From positions 232,263 to 296,262 of the forward strand of contig DDPE01000090.1 of assembly GCA_002342035.1 (NCBI GenBank): 64,000 nucleotides of DNA, in the 5' to 3' direction. This document shows positions 41,440 through 50,149 of the stretch, one piece after another. The DNA is from Asticcacaulis sp. UBA2476 (GTDB lineage: Bacteria > Pseudomonadota > Alphaproteobacteria > Caulobacterales > Caulobacteraceae). The notes beneath the pieces are model-generated. The model was not told where the DNA came from. It was given only the letters and a program-made list of their open reading frames with translations, and made no database searches. Each line of letters opens with the position of its first letter. The first letter of the stretch is position 1. The position numbers were made by a program, and so were the translations under genes.

Positions 41440-42372
41440 TTAGTCAGCGGTGGTGCCGCGTGACACATACTGACCCAGCATGGCCACCAGACGGTCCAGA
41501 ATAAACCCGACCAAGCCGACCCACATCAGGGCGACGATGATGTCGGACATGCGCGACGAATTATACTGATCCCAGATGAAGAAGCCGATCCCGACCCCGC
41601 CCAGCAGCATTTCCGACGCCACAATGGCCAGCCAGCTCATGCCGACCCCAATGCGCAGACCCGTAAAGATATGCGGGGTGGCGGCGGGCAGCATGATCTG
41701 GAAAAAGAACTCAACCGGATGCAGGCGTAGCACCTTGGCCACATTGAGATAGTCCTGCGGAATATTGCGAACACCGACCGCGGTATTGATCACGATCGGC
41801 CAGATCGAGGTGATGAAAATCACAAACAAGGCCGAAGGTTCCGCTTCACGCAGGGCTGCCAGCGAGATCGGCAGCCAGGCCAGCGGCGGCACGGTGCGGA
41901 AAACCTGAAAGATCGGATCAAGGCCCTTACGCGCCAGATCGACTGTGCCGATAAACGCACCCAACAGTACGCCCGCGATGGCCGCCAGACCAAAGCCGAT
42001 ACCTACCCGGCTGAGCGAGGTCATGACATGCCAGAACAGACCTTTGTCCACCCCGCCGCGATCATAGAACGGGTTGAAAATCAGTTCCTGCGATTCCATC
42101 AGCACCATAGATGGCGCCGGCAGCCCGCCCGGAAAGGCGTTGGCAATCACTTCCCAGATCAGCAGGAAGGCGGCAATGGTCAGGGCCGGCATCAGCCAGG
42201 TCGAGACCTTATCCGCAAACTTACGCAGCTTGGCGGCATTGATCTGCTTTTGCTGGGCGAGCGCGATCGGGTCACGTGGGGTGGCACGCGCGGGTACAGG
42301 CGAGGCCTCTTTCGTTTGAGTCTCTGGCACAGATGCTTCTCCCGTCGCGAATTTAGGTGTATCGAAAGCCAT
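41440..42372 (-). CDS. nrtB: Nitrate ABC transporter permease
   Basis: A 310-residue permease. A polar N-terminal extension of about 60 residues precedes six membrane helices (first: WLMPALTIAAFLLIWEVI). The cytoplasmic coupling motif is FRTVPPLAWLPISLAALREAEP, close to the EAA-type loop of the NrtB/SsuC family. It begins 14 bases after nrtA and is clearly in one operon with it. Confidence 0.93.
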   Translation of the reverse strand: MAFDTPKFATGEASVPETQTKEASPVPARATPRDPIALAQQKQINAAKLRKFADKVSTWLMPALTIAAFLLIWEVIANAFPGGLPAPSMVLMESQELIFNPFYDRGGVDKGLFWHVMTSLSRVGIGFGLAAIAGVLLGAFIGTVDLARKGLDPIFQVFRTVPPLAWLPISLAALREAEPSALFVIFITSIWPIVINTAVGVRNIPQDYLNVAKVLRLHPVEFFFQIMLPAATPHIFTGLRIGVGMSWLAIVASEMLLGGVGIGFFIWDQYNSSRMSDIIVALMWVGLVGFILDRLVAMLGQYVSRGTTAD

Positions 42373-42386
42373 ATGAGGTCTCCGCG

Positions 42387-43685
42387 TTAAGCCAGTTTCT
42401 TGATCGGCTGGCTGTTGAGGTAAGCTGCCGGGTTGGCCGGGTCGAAGACCTTGCCATCGAAGAATTTCTCAACGCCGCGCGAATCCGACGCCGGGGTCTT
42501 GATGCCATACTGTTTGGCCACTTCGCGCCACAGGTCGGCCCGGTTGACCTTATTCACCAGCGCCTGAGTGTTGACGGCATCATCAATGATACCCCAGCGC
42601 TTGTTCTCAGTGACAAACCACGCATCGTGAGACTTAAACGGGAAGGCGGCGAAATCGGCCCAGAACTTCATCAGGTGCGGGGAGCCGGTGACATTGCGGC
42701 CATCGCCGTAATTGATCTTGCCCTGAAGGCGCGGAACGATGTCGTTGATCGGCACATTGATATACTGGCGACCGGCGGCGATCGCGCACATGGCCTGACG
42801 GTTGGCGTCGCACCATTGGGCCGCTTCCATGCAGGCCGCGATCAAAGCCTTGGCGGCGTTAGGATATTTATCAACCCAATCGGCGCGCATCCCCAATGCT
42901 TTTTCAGGATGGTTCATCCAGATTTCAGACGTTGTCGTGGCGGTATAGCCGATCTTTTGATTGACCAACTGGCCGTTCCACGGCTCACCCACGCAGAAAG
43001 CGTCTTGCGTTCCGGCCTTCATATTGGCAACCATCTGAGGCGGCGGAATGACGATGGTCGAGCAGTCGGTATCAGGGTTCACGCCCGCCGCCGCCAGCCA
43101 GTAGCGCAGCCACAGGTCATGGGTGCCGCCGCGATAGGTCATGGCGACCTTGGCCATATTGCCCGCGGCTTTCATCTGGGCGAACTTGGCCTTAAGGCCA
43201 GATGCGTTCAGGCCGACGGAGACGCTTTTCAGGTCGTTGCCGACGCTGATGCCCTGACCATTGGTGTTAAGGCGGGCCAGGATATACATCGGGGTCGGAC
43301 GCGCACCCACACCCAGCGTAAACTGGTACGGCATGGGCGACAGGATATGGGCCCCGTCGATGCCGCCACCCTTGGAGCCCAGCACGATATTGTCACGTGT
43401 TGAGCCCCATGATGCCTGTTTCAGCACCTCAACATCGGGCATGCCGTACTTGGCGAACAGGCCGCGTTCCTTGGCGATAATCAGCGGGGAAGCGTCGGTA
43501 AGCGCTATGAAGCCCAGACGGGCCGAGGCGACTTCCGGCCCCTTTCCGGCAGCCCAGGCCCCGGATGGCAGGGCGAGCTTGGCGGCGGCCAGCGTCAGCG
43601 CCGCGCCGGTCAGAAGTGTGCGGCGTGAGGGCTGGATGTCAGCAGAAAGCGCGCTAGAGACCGCTTTAGATTTGATATCAGTCAC
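42387..43685 (-). CDS. nrtA: Nitrate ABC transporter substrate-binding protein (Tat-exported)
   Basis: A 432-residue NrtA/CmpA-family binding protein. A twin-arginine signal (PSRRTLLTGAALTLAAAKLA, about 21-45) sends it folded to the periplasm. The mature domain has ARLGFIALTDASPLIIAKERG, MPDVEVLKQASWGSTRDNI, DGAHILSPMPY and QDAFCVGEPWN. The start is GTG 43685, with AGAGGA ten bases before. It is related to NasS, encoded upstream, which lacks a signal peptide. It binds nitrate, possibly nitrite. Confidence 0.93.
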   Translation of the reverse strand: MTDIKSKAVSSALSADIQPSRRTLLTGAALTLAAAKLALPSGAWAAGKGPEVASARLGFIALTDASPLIIAKERGLFAKYGMPDVEVLKQASWGSTRDNIVLGSKGGGIDGAHILSPMPYQFTLGVGARPTPMYILARLNTNGQGISVGNDLKSVSVGLNASGLKAKFAQMKAAGNMAKVAMTYRGGTHDLWLRYWLAAAGVNPDTDCSTIVIPPPQMVANMKAGTQDAFCVGEPWNGQLVNQKIGYTATTTSEIWMNHPEKALGMRADWVDKYPNAAKALIAACMEAAQWCDANRQAMCAIAAGRQYINVPINDIVPRLQGKINYGDGRNVTGSPHLMKFWADFAAFPFKSHDAWFVTENKRWGIIDDAVNTQALVNKVNRADLWREVAKQYGIKTPASDSRGVEKFFDGKVFDPANPAAYLNSQPIKKLA

Positions 43686-43766
43686 GTTTTTAATTCCTCT
43701 TAAATCTTAAAAAAATCAGCATGAAAAATGTATTCGACGCATCGCGGCGAAACTTTTTCATGAGCG

Positions 43767-45014
43767 CTAAAGCTTGTATTCAAGGCCGACCCACAGCTTG
43801 GTGCGGGAGGCGGGTGCTAAGGTATTGGCGCGCTCAAAATCGGCATATTTCAGCATCAGGCTGAGGTTTTTGGTCAGACCCGCCGTCGCCAGCGCATCCC
43901 ATTCCGTGCCCAAAGCCTGACCGGTGCGTTCGGTCTCAAGGTCGCGGTAAATAACCGTAAAGGTCGGGTTCATCAGCCACGGCACCTTGGTGTGAGTGGC
44001 GGCGATCAGGCTGAAATTCATGTCCTTGATGCCATTGACGTGGGTTTTGTTGCCGCCAGTGGCCGAGAACACATCCGACCAGCCCTGAAAGGCATGAACG
44101 GTCCCAAGCGGCGTGATGAAGCCCTGCGTGCCGTTGCCCTCAAGTACTTCGTAGTTCAGTTTGGCGGTGAAAATGTCGTAGGTGGCGCTGACATCGGCCG
44201 AATACTGCGCCAGTTTGAAATCGGCGGGATTGTTGGCATAGTCCTTTTGTTCGGCATATTGCGCGGTGTAGGCCAGCTTGAACATTGACGCCCACAGGCT
44301 GCCGGTGGCGCGCACCCCATACGTGTTGGTCGATGAGACGGCGGCATTGTCGAACTCAAGCGCATAGTCAAAGGCTTGCAGTTTCAGGGCTTCTGACACC
44401 GAATAGGTGGCGTTCAGCACATGGGACTGCGAATCCCAGTCGCGTTGTTCGGCCAAAATCCGGTTGACCCCAGTGATATAGGCATAGGTCAGTTTCAGCT
44501 TGCCAATGGCGGTATCGATGCGGGCGGCGTCAAAGGTCTGCTCATCCTGACGCCAGCCGACTGAGCCGATAAAGCGTTGATCATCAAGGTTAATGCGCTG
44601 ACGGCCAACGGTGACGGTGGTGAAGGCCGAGGACGTCCAGGTCAGTTGCAGGCGATTGACCTCGGTCACTTCCGGGTCAGCAACGACGGCAAACGCGGTT
44701 TTACCGTTCAGGTTTGAGTTATAATCGCCGTCAAGCGCGCGGACATCTTCGATTTCGGCCAGAAGCTTCAGGCCCTTGAATTCACCGGACTGAAAACCGG
44801 CGCGGTTGCGCCAGGTTAAGGCCCCGGTTTCACGTAAGCCGGCCTGCGTGACGTTTTCAAATCTCAGGCGGGATTCGAGTATAGGCTTTGAGGACTGTAA
44901 TGCCTCAGCAATCGTGTCCTCGGCGAAAGATGATGTTGAGATACCAGCACATGTCAATGCAGTGGTCGCGCAGAAAAAAAGGCGCAGGTTCCCGATAGGC
45001 TTAAGTTTTGCCAC
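43767..45014 (-). CDS. Alginate-export-like outer-membrane porin linked to nitrate uptake
   Basis: A 415-residue outer-membrane beta-barrel. Its signal peptide (about 1-31, ...ISTSSFAED) is followed by antiparallel strand patterns and a C-terminal LWVGLEYKL ending. The pattern (ILESRLRFENVTQAGL, VGRQRINLDDQRFIGSVGWR) fits the alginate_exp-type porin family. GTG 45014 follows GGGGAT at good spacing; the TTG at 45029 has none. It is the first gene after the second ANTAR leader and heads the nrtABD unit, so nitrate entry is its likely role. Confidence 0.85.
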   Translation of the reverse strand: MAKLKPIGNLRLFFCATTALTCAGISTSSFAEDTIAEALQSSKPILESRLRFENVTQAGLRETGALTWRNRAGFQSGEFKGLKLLAEIEDVRALDGDYNSNLNGKTAFAVVADPEVTEVNRLQLTWTSSAFTTVTVGRQRINLDDQRFIGSVGWRQDEQTFDAARIDTAIGKLKLTYAYITGVNRILAEQRDWDSQSHVLNATYSVSEALKLQAFDYALEFDNAAVSSTNTYGVRATGSLWASMFKLAYTAQYAEQKDYANNPADFKLAQYSADVSATYDIFTAKLNYEVLEGNGTQGFITPLGTVHAFQGWSDVFSATGGNKTHVNGIKDMNFSLIAATHTKVPWLMNPTFTVIYRDLETERTGQALGTEWDALATAGLTKNLSLMLKYADFERANTLAPASRTKLWVGLEYKL

Positions 45015-45029
45015 TTTTAATATCCCCAA

Positions 45030-45361
45030 TGTGTGAGCAAAAAAAAACGCCTCAAGAATTTTTCACACCGAAACCCGATGCGATCAAAACTTGAGACGTC
45101 AATGTCTTTATGATGGAGGTTTAAACGCCGTCCTTGGCGAATAAGAATACTTTAGCCATCCTTGGCTGTACTGTAAGCCTCATCCTGATTTTTCATTTCG
45201 TCAATGGAAATTCGTGCATTTGCGAAATATTTTTCATATCAGGCGGTGCGGTGCAGCAAAAATGTCACGAAAATGCCATCAAAGCCGTCACTCGCAAGGC
45301 TTTGCGACACTTCTAGGCGTGCCGCTCAAGTGGTTTCGTTTGAAATTACCGACTTAATCGC
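45030..45361. other. 332-base region holding the promoter and leader of the porin-nrt operon
   Basis: No gene lies here. The half next to the porin is the ANTAR-type leader, described separately. Upstream of it on the minus strand TGACATTTTTGC (45266-45255) repeats exactly a 12-mer of the nirB promoter. A -35-like TTGACG occurs at 45203-45198, but I cannot fit a convincing -10. Confidence 0.7.
45039..45167 (-). promoter_or_regulatory. NasT (ANTAR)-type antitermination leader of the porin-nrtABD operon
   Basis: As minus-strand RNA: P1 AGCC-AAGGAU-GGCU (45167-45154), 14 bases, then P2 CGCC-AAGGAC-GGCG (45139-45126). Both loops are six bases with A1 and G4. An intrinsic terminator follows at 45098-45048 (CGTCTCAAG/CTTGAGGCG) with nine T (45047-45039) just before the porin start. 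The layout matches the nirB leader, except that P2 does not obviously overlap the terminator stem. Confidence 0.85.
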
Positions 45362-46501
45362 TCAGGCGCTGCGGAAAATGCCGCCGTCAAACAGCTCATT
45401 GGCGGGCATTAAAATGGGGTTGGGTGTGGCGTCCAGCGTCCACGGCACCGGCTCACCGCCTTCGGTTTTTTCATCCTCAAGCGGAATATCGAGCCCCAGA
45501 GACGCCGCCGCCTGCCGCCACAGATCGGGACGGTAGATCTGGCGGGCAATGGTATCAAAGTCGTGCTCAGGCGTCGTAAGCCCCCAGCGCACAAACTGAC
45601 CCATGAACCATTTGGCGTGGCTGATCCACGGGAAGGTCGTGGTTTGCGGGTCAAGCAGTAGGCCCGCCCCTTCGGTCGACAGGGCCAACTCAATGGCCTC
45701 TAAGGGTGCCCCGACATAGCCCGGTTGCGCCAGAATTTTGGCCAGATCGGCGGTGTCGGCGGCCTTTGCCCACTGGGCGGCCTTGAGCAGGGCGCGCACC
45801 AGAGAAATCACGCCGTCAGGGTTCTCATTGGCCCACGGTTCGCGCACGCCTAACACCTTTTCAGGCTTGAGCGTCCAGAAATCGGGGTCGGAAAACAAAA
45901 CCTGCCCGTCGCCATTAAGCTGCGCCATCTGCGGCCACGGCGAGCCGGAGCAGAACCCGTCGATCACCCCGTCGCGCAGAGCGTCGGCCATACGTGACGG
46001 CGGCAAAACCACCCACTGCACCTGACGGTCAGGATCGATCCCGCCGGCGGCGACCCAGTGACGCAGTACGAAATGATGGGGCGAATACGCAAACGGCATG
46101 GCCAGCACGACCTTAGGGGCGCCCGCTGCACGTCTGCGGGAAATCTCATCCCTAAGGGCGCGGGCTGTATCGAGCAGCTTAGTCTTATCGTCATGAATAA
46201 GTGCGGTCATCAAATGTGACGACACCACCACGCTGTTGCCATTGGCCCCCAGCGCCATCGGGGCAATGATCTTGCCCAGGGTTGGACCAAGGCCTAAGCC
46301 CCGCGCCAGAGGCATAGGTGCCAGCACATGAGCGGCGTCAAGCAGGCCGTATGACATCTTATCGCGAATGTTTGACCAGTTGGCCTCCCGGCTTAAGGTC
46401 ACATCCAGTCCTTCGGCGGTGTAATAGCCCAGCGCCTCCCCCAGCAGCACAAGGGCCGAGTCGTTAAGCGGGCTGAAACCGATTTTCAGGCTTAGAACCA
46501 T
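45362..46501 (-). CDS. nasS: Nitrate sensor NasS (cytoplasmic NrtA-like protein)
   Basis: A 379-residue NrtA/CmpA-fold protein without signal peptide: LKIGFSPLNDSALVLLGEAL, GLDVTLSREANWSNIRDKM, DAAHVLAPMPLARGLG, DGFCSGSPWPQ. In NasS/NasT systems NasS holds NasT when nitrate is absent and releases it when nitrate or nitrite binds. The ATG overlaps the nasT stop by one base (TAATG), so they are co-expressed. Absence of a signal peptide separates it from the transporter binding protein NrtA. Confidence 0.93.
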   Translation of the reverse strand: MVLSLKIGFSPLNDSALVLLGEALGYYTAEGLDVTLSREANWSNIRDKMSYGLLDAAHVLAPMPLARGLGLGPTLGKIIAPMALGANGNSVVVSSHLMTALIHDDKTKLLDTARALRDEISRRRAAGAPKVVLAMPFAYSPHHFVLRHWVAAGGIDPDRQVQWVVLPPSRMADALRDGVIDGFCSGSPWPQMAQLNGDGQVLFSDPDFWTLKPEKVLGVREPWANENPDGVISLVRALLKAAQWAKAADTADLAKILAQPGYVGAPLEAIELALSTEGAGLLLDPQTTTFPWISHAKWFMGQFVRWGLTTPEHDFDTIARQIYRPDLWRQAAASLGLDIPLEDEKTEGGEPVPWTLDATPNPILMPANELFDGGIFRSA

Positions 46502-47088
46502 TATCCTTCTCCCGGTTTCAAAAGGCCGGATATAGCCAGAATATCGGCGGCGACGGCAGCCATCGGCCGGCCGGTATCCATGGCGTGCTTGCGCAAAATC
46601 TTATAGGCGTCGTCTTCGCTGATCCCGCGTGAGGTCATCAGAACCCCCTTGGCGCGGTCGATGCTTTTGCGGGCGGCCAAATCCGCCTTGGCTTTGGTCA
46701 GATCGTTGCGCAGGTTCTGCATCAGATTAAAGCGATGGGTGGCGACCGTCAGGATCGACGCCACCCGGTTGGGTGAATAGCCATCGACGATATAGGCGGC
46801 GACGCCTGCTTCCAGCGCCTCTGCGGTCGTATTGGCATCCGAGCGGTCAACAAACATGGCCACTGGTCGCGGGGCCTGCTCATGGGCAATCTGAAGCGCA
46901 TCGAGTGTATCGCGGTCCGGGCTTTCGCAGGCAATGATCACCATCTCAGGATTGATGTCCTTAAGACGAGCCAACTCGAACCGCGGCCAGTGATGGATGG
47001 TCGCGTCCTGATGGGCGCTATCCGCGCGGATACCTTCGGCCACAAGGGCCGCGCGGGCATCATCGGGATCGATAATCAGGACGTTCAT
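46501..47088 (-). CDS. nasT: ANTAR-domain antiterminator NasT
   Basis: A 195-residue protein: receiver-like domain (1-120) and C-terminal ANTAR RNA-binding domain (about 130-190; AARKSIDRAKGVLMTSRGIS, EDDAYKILRKHAMDTGR). The position of the phosphorylated Asp is Ala53 (VIIACESPDRD), so control must be by NasS rather than by a kinase. It would bind the paired hexaloop hairpins upstream of nirB, the porin and narK and allow expression. It starts the nasTS operon, divergent from narK. Confidence 0.95.
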   Translation of the reverse strand: MNVLIIDPDDARAALVAEGIRADSAHQDATIHHWPRFELARLKDINPEMVIIACESPDRDTLDALQIAHEQAPRPVAMFVDRSDANTTAEALEAGVAAYIVDGYSPNRVASILTVATHRFNLMQNLRNDLTKAKADLAARKSIDRAKGVLMTSRGISEDDAYKILRKHAMDTGRPMAAVAADILAISGLLKPGEG

Positions 47089-47205
47089 GCGGGAAACTTT
47101 TAGCCGGGCGGTGAATCGCCCCTTACGGCTATGCTAAAAATGCTGCGTTGCGCAAGAGGGCACGTTGCATCAAATGACGCTTAAGTGACAAAAAATCAGG
47201 CCATC

Positions 47206-47235
47206 TTGACGCGAGGGGGCCATATCGCTTATGTG
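47206..47235 (+). promoter_or_regulatory. Possible narK promoter
   Basis: TTGACG (47206-47211), 18 bases and TATGTG (47230-47235) make a modest sigma-70 promoter. It would start transcription about 15-20 bases before hairpin P1 of the narK leader. Confidence 0.35.
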
Positions 47236-47257
47236 TGGGATAACAGCGATTGGGGAA

Positions 47258-47362
47258 CTGGCCAACGAAGGTCAGTGTTCCGGGACGAACCGGACAGTCG
47301 TAACTTCACCTTACATTCCCCCACACACGTGTTTACGCACGTCTTGTTATCGCAGGTTCGTC
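47258..47362 (+). promoter_or_regulatory. NasT (ANTAR)-type leader of narK, apparently acting on translation
   Basis: P1 is CUGGCC-AACGAA-GGUCAG (47258-47275; one G-U pair, loop A1 and G4). P2 is UCCGG-GACGAA-CCGGA (47279-47294; loop G1 and G4). No convincing terminator follows. Instead GACGAACC (47284-47291, loop and first two stem bases of P2) is exactly complementary to GGTTCGTC (47355-47362), which touches the start codon and covers the AGG of the ribosome-binding site. P2 and this pairing exclude each other. Confidence 0.6.
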
Positions 47363-48574
47363 ATGATCTCCAAAGAGTTCCTTAAGGCCGGGCACGCCCC
47401 GACTCTGTTTTCCGCCTTTCTCTATTTCGACATGAGCTTCATGGTCTGGGTGCTGTTGGGCGCGCTCGGTGTGCAGATTGCCGCCGATCTGGGCCTGACA
47501 CCCGCCGAAAAAGGCTTCATGGTCGCCGTGCCGATTCTGACCGGCGCTTTGCTGCGCATGGTCAGCGGCGTGCTGGTCGATCGCATCGGCCCGAAAATGA
47601 CTGGCGCCATAAGTCAGATGATTGTCATTGCCGGTCTGCTGCTGGCGTGGCTTTTGAACGTCAACAGTTACGAAGGCATTCTGGCGCTGGGCGTCGTGCT
47701 TGGGGTTGCCGGGTCATCGTTTGCGGTGGCTCTGCCGCTGGCCTCACGCTGGTACCCGCCGCAGTATCAGGGCATTGCGCTGGGTATCGCAGGCGCGGGT
47801 AACTCCGGCACCGTGTTTGCGTCTTTGTTTGCGCCGTCTCTGGCCAAGATGTTCGGCTGGTCGACCGTGTTTGGTCTGGCGGCCATCCCGCTGATCATCG
47901 CCTTTGTTGTCTACATGCTGTTTGCCAAGGACGCACCGGACCAGCCCGCGCCTAAGAAGCTTGAGCAATATCTGAGCATCCTGAAAGAGCCCGATGCGTG
48001 GTGGTTCATGCTGTTTTACGGCGTCAGCTTCGGCGGGTTTGTGGGCCTGAGTTCCTCGCTCAACATCTATTTCAACGTCGAATATGGTCTGGGGCCGGTC
48101 ATTGCGGGCTTCTTTACGGCAGCATGTGTGTTTGCAGGCTCGCTGGTCCGCCCGATCGGTGGCGGTCTGGCTGACAAGATCGGTGGCATCCGTACCCTGT
48201 CGATCATGTATGTGGTGGCGGCTATTGCTCTGGTGATCATGAGCGTTAAATTGCCCAGCGCCTATGCGACCTTGGGCGTGCTGATTGTCGGCATGAGCGC
48301 GCTCGGTATGGCCAATGGCGCGGTCTTCCAACTGGTGCCGCAGCGTTTCCGTAATGAAATTGGCGTCATGACCGGTCTGGTCGGCATGTTCGGCGGCATC
48401 GGCGGCTTTTATCTGGCGGCCAGCCTTGGGGTCTCAAAGCAAGCCTTGGGCAGCTATCAACCCGGCCTGATCGGCTTTGCGGTGCTGGCGGTGATTGCGT
48501 TCGGTGGCCTGACCCTGATCAAGCGCCGGTGGCGCACGACCTGGGGGGCGGCCATTGCCGATGCCCGAATTTAG
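47363..48574 (+). CDS. narK: NarK-type MFS nitrate/nitrite transporter
   Basis: A 403-residue major facilitator with 12 membrane helices. Nitrate-signature glycine-rich motifs are present: GVAGSSFAVALPLASRWYPP and, in the second half, GLVGMFGGIGGFYLA; the conserved Arg lies in GALLRMVSGVLVDRIGPK. It imports nitrate or exchanges nitrate and nitrite. The frame is open to 47231, but MISKEFLKAGH at 47363 is the family start. It is the second nitrate uptake system of the island, alongside NrtABD. Confidence 0.94.
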   Translation: MISKEFLKAGHAPTLFSAFLYFDMSFMVWVLLGALGVQIAADLGLTPAEKGFMVAVPILTGALLRMVSGVLVDRIGPKMTGAISQMIVIAGLLLAWLLNVNSYEGILALGVVLGVAGSSFAVALPLASRWYPPQYQGIALGIAGAGNSGTVFASLFAPSLAKMFGWSTVFGLAAIPLIIAFVVYMLFAKDAPDQPAPKKLEQYLSILKEPDAWWFMLFYGVSFGGFVGLSSSLNIYFNVEYGLGPVIAGFFTAACVFAGSLVRPIGGGLADKIGGIRTLSIMYVVAAIALVIMSVKLPSAYATLGVLIVGMSALGMANGAVFQLVPQRFRNEIGVMTGLVGMFGGIGGFYLAASLGVSKQALGSYQPGLIGFAVLAVIAFGGLTLIKRRWRTTWGAAIADARI

Positions 48575-48702
48575 ACTTTCGTCTAAGCCACCATTGCGGT
48601 GGCGGCCAAGATGGCGAAGCCATCGCCCGGCGAGGGACTTTTAAAAGTGTTAGTAAGCGTAAGCGTCTGATCTGAAACTATCCGATATCCTCGGATAAAA
48701 CT

Positions 48703-48742
48703 TAAGCGGCCCGCCTTACCCCCTTAGGCGGGCCATTTTTTT
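48703..48742. terminator. Bidirectional intrinsic terminator between narK and the reductase gene
   Basis: GGCCCGCCT and AGGCGGGCC form a perfect nine-pair stem around TACCCCCTT, followed by ATTTTTTT on the plus strand. It ends the narK transcript and touches the stop of the convergent gene. Confidence 0.88.
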
Positions 48743-49649
48743 AGGCTACCATCGCCGGAAATACCAGCGACTGATGCAGGGATACGCCCGCCATCATGCC
48801 GTCTGCGACCGCCAGACTGACGGTGTGCTGAGGCCGGGCCACATCACCAGCCGCATAAACACCGGGAATAGTGGTCTGGCGTCGGTCATCGGTGGTAATA
48901 ATCCGCCCCATGGGGCTGTCCTCGATGGCACAGCCTAATTGCTCAGCAACCTCGCTGTTGAAGCGGGTTTCCGCACCGATAAATAGGGCGCGAATGTCGC
49001 GGATTCGCCCATCTTTCAGGCGTAAGCCGGACAGGGCCGTGCCAGTGCCTTCGAGGGCTGCAACCGGCGTCGTCTCAATCGCGATGTTGCGGGCGGCCAG
49101 AAGACTGCGGTTGTCATCGGTCAGTATATCGAGGCCATTGGTGAAGAATGTCACTGGCCCCCAGTCGGAGGCCAGTTCAGCCTGATGCACCGACATTGGC
49201 TGTGATGCCAGCACGCCGATCTGGCCCGCGCCGATCTCATAGCCGTGGCAATAGGGGCAATGCAGCACACTGTGGCCCCAGCGGTCTTTAAGGCCAGGAA
49301 TGTCAGGCAGGATATCCGACCGGCCCGACGTGATCACCAGTTTTGCGCTCTCAACCGCTCGGCCCGTATCGGTTTCAACGCTAAATCCGTCGGCTGTTTT
49401 TTGCGCCGATAAAGCCTTTCCGGCCAGAAACTCCACGGTAGGATAGGCGCTTAACTGGGCGCGAGCGGTGGCGAGAATATCGGCGGGTGCTACGCCGTCT
49501 TGCCCAAGGAAACCATGCGCTGCGGGGGAAAATCGATTGCGTGGTGATCCGGCATCAATCACCAGAACCTTGCGGCGGGCGCGGGCAATATAGGTGGCGG
49601 CAGACAAACCGGCAAAGCTGCCGCCGATGACAATGGCGTCGTAATTCAT
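48741..49649 (-). CDS. Thioredoxin-reductase-like FAD oxidoreductase with CPYC redox centre
   Basis: A 302-residue two-domain flavoprotein: FAD motif VIGGSFAGLSAATYIARARR, redox-active C131-x2-C134 (HCPYCHGYE) and closing GVYAAGDVARPQHTVSLAV. The CPYCHGYE form differs from the CATCDG of true thioredoxin reductase and is closer to GliT/HlmI-like dithiol oxidases and their bacterial relatives. The NAD(P)H motif is poor. It overlaps the Rrf2 regulator gene by four bases, so it is probably its target. The substrate is unknown. Confidence 0.85.
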   Translation of the reverse strand: MNYDAIVIGGSFAGLSAATYIARARRKVLVIDAGSPRNRFSPAAHGFLGQDGVAPADILATARAQLSAYPTVEFLAGKALSAQKTADGFSVETDTGRAVESAKLVITSGRSDILPDIPGLKDRWGHSVLHCPYCHGYEIGAGQIGVLASQPMSVHQAELASDWGPVTFFTNGLDILTDDNRSLLAARNIAIETTPVAALEGTGTALSGLRLKDGRIRDIRALFIGAETRFNSEVAEQLGCAIEDSPMGRIITTDDRRQTTIPGVYAAGDVARPQHTVSLAVADGMMAGVSLHQSLVFPAMVA

Positions 49650-50149
49650 TTTGGGTCTCCTTTGGCTGAATGCCCTTTAGTTTTAAGGTGGCGGTTCCAC
49701 ATGTCGGCCAGTGTCGTTTGGCCGAACGGTTCCATGCGTTTTTGAAAATCAGCCGTCAGATCGGCCAGCGTAATGGTCTTTAGCCGCGCCATCAGCAGGG
49801 CTTTGGCGGCGGTCATGGCGTCATCAAGGGCGGCATTGACCGCCTGCTCGACCAGACAGCGCGGGTTGTCGGAACGGTGGCCAAGGGTGAACAGATCGGT
49901 GATCCCCAGCGCCTGATGGATGTCAAACAGCGTGATGGCAGCCGGGGGCTCACTCAGCACCCACCCGCCGCCGTGACCTTTTTCGGACGCGACAAACCCG
50001 GCCTCACGCAGGCCTGCCATTGTCCGGCGGACCACGACCGGATTGGTGTTCAGCATGACGGCCAGTTCCGCCGAAGTGACGGGGCGGTCAAGCTCGATCA
50101 TGTGGATTAGCACATGCAAAACGGAGGATAGGCGGTTATCGTGTTTCAT
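49646..50149 (-). CDS. Rrf2-family transcription regulator with a single cysteine
   Basis: A 167-residue Rrf2 protein. The winged helix-turn-helix (RLSSVLHVLIHMIELD, SAELAVMLNTNPVVVRRTM, GHGGGWVLSEPP) is typical. Only one cysteine (NPRCLVEQ) is found in the region where NsrR and IscR have three, so an iron-sulfur cluster is unlikely and thiol sensing is more plausible. Its start codon lies inside a 23-base inverted repeat, suggesting autorepression. It is co-transcribed with the thioredoxin-reductase-like gene. Confidence 0.9.
   Translation of the reverse strand: MKHDNRLSSVLHVLIHMIELDRPVTSAELAVMLNTNPVVVRRTMAGLREAGFVASEKGHGGGWVLSEPPAAITLFDIHQALGITDLFTLGHRSDNPRCLVEQAVNAALDDAMTAAKALLMARLKTITLADLTADFQKRMEPFGQTTLADMWNRHLKTKGHSAKGDPK

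Noticed and set aside
42357..43403. Plus-strand open frame of 348 codons inside nrtA
   Set aside because: Antisense to a complete Tat-exported binding protein, and it resembles no known family.
47320..47349. Intrinsic terminator in the narK leader (ACGTG/CACGT)
   Set aside because: The stem has only five pairs and is followed by CTTGTTATC, which is too weak a tail.
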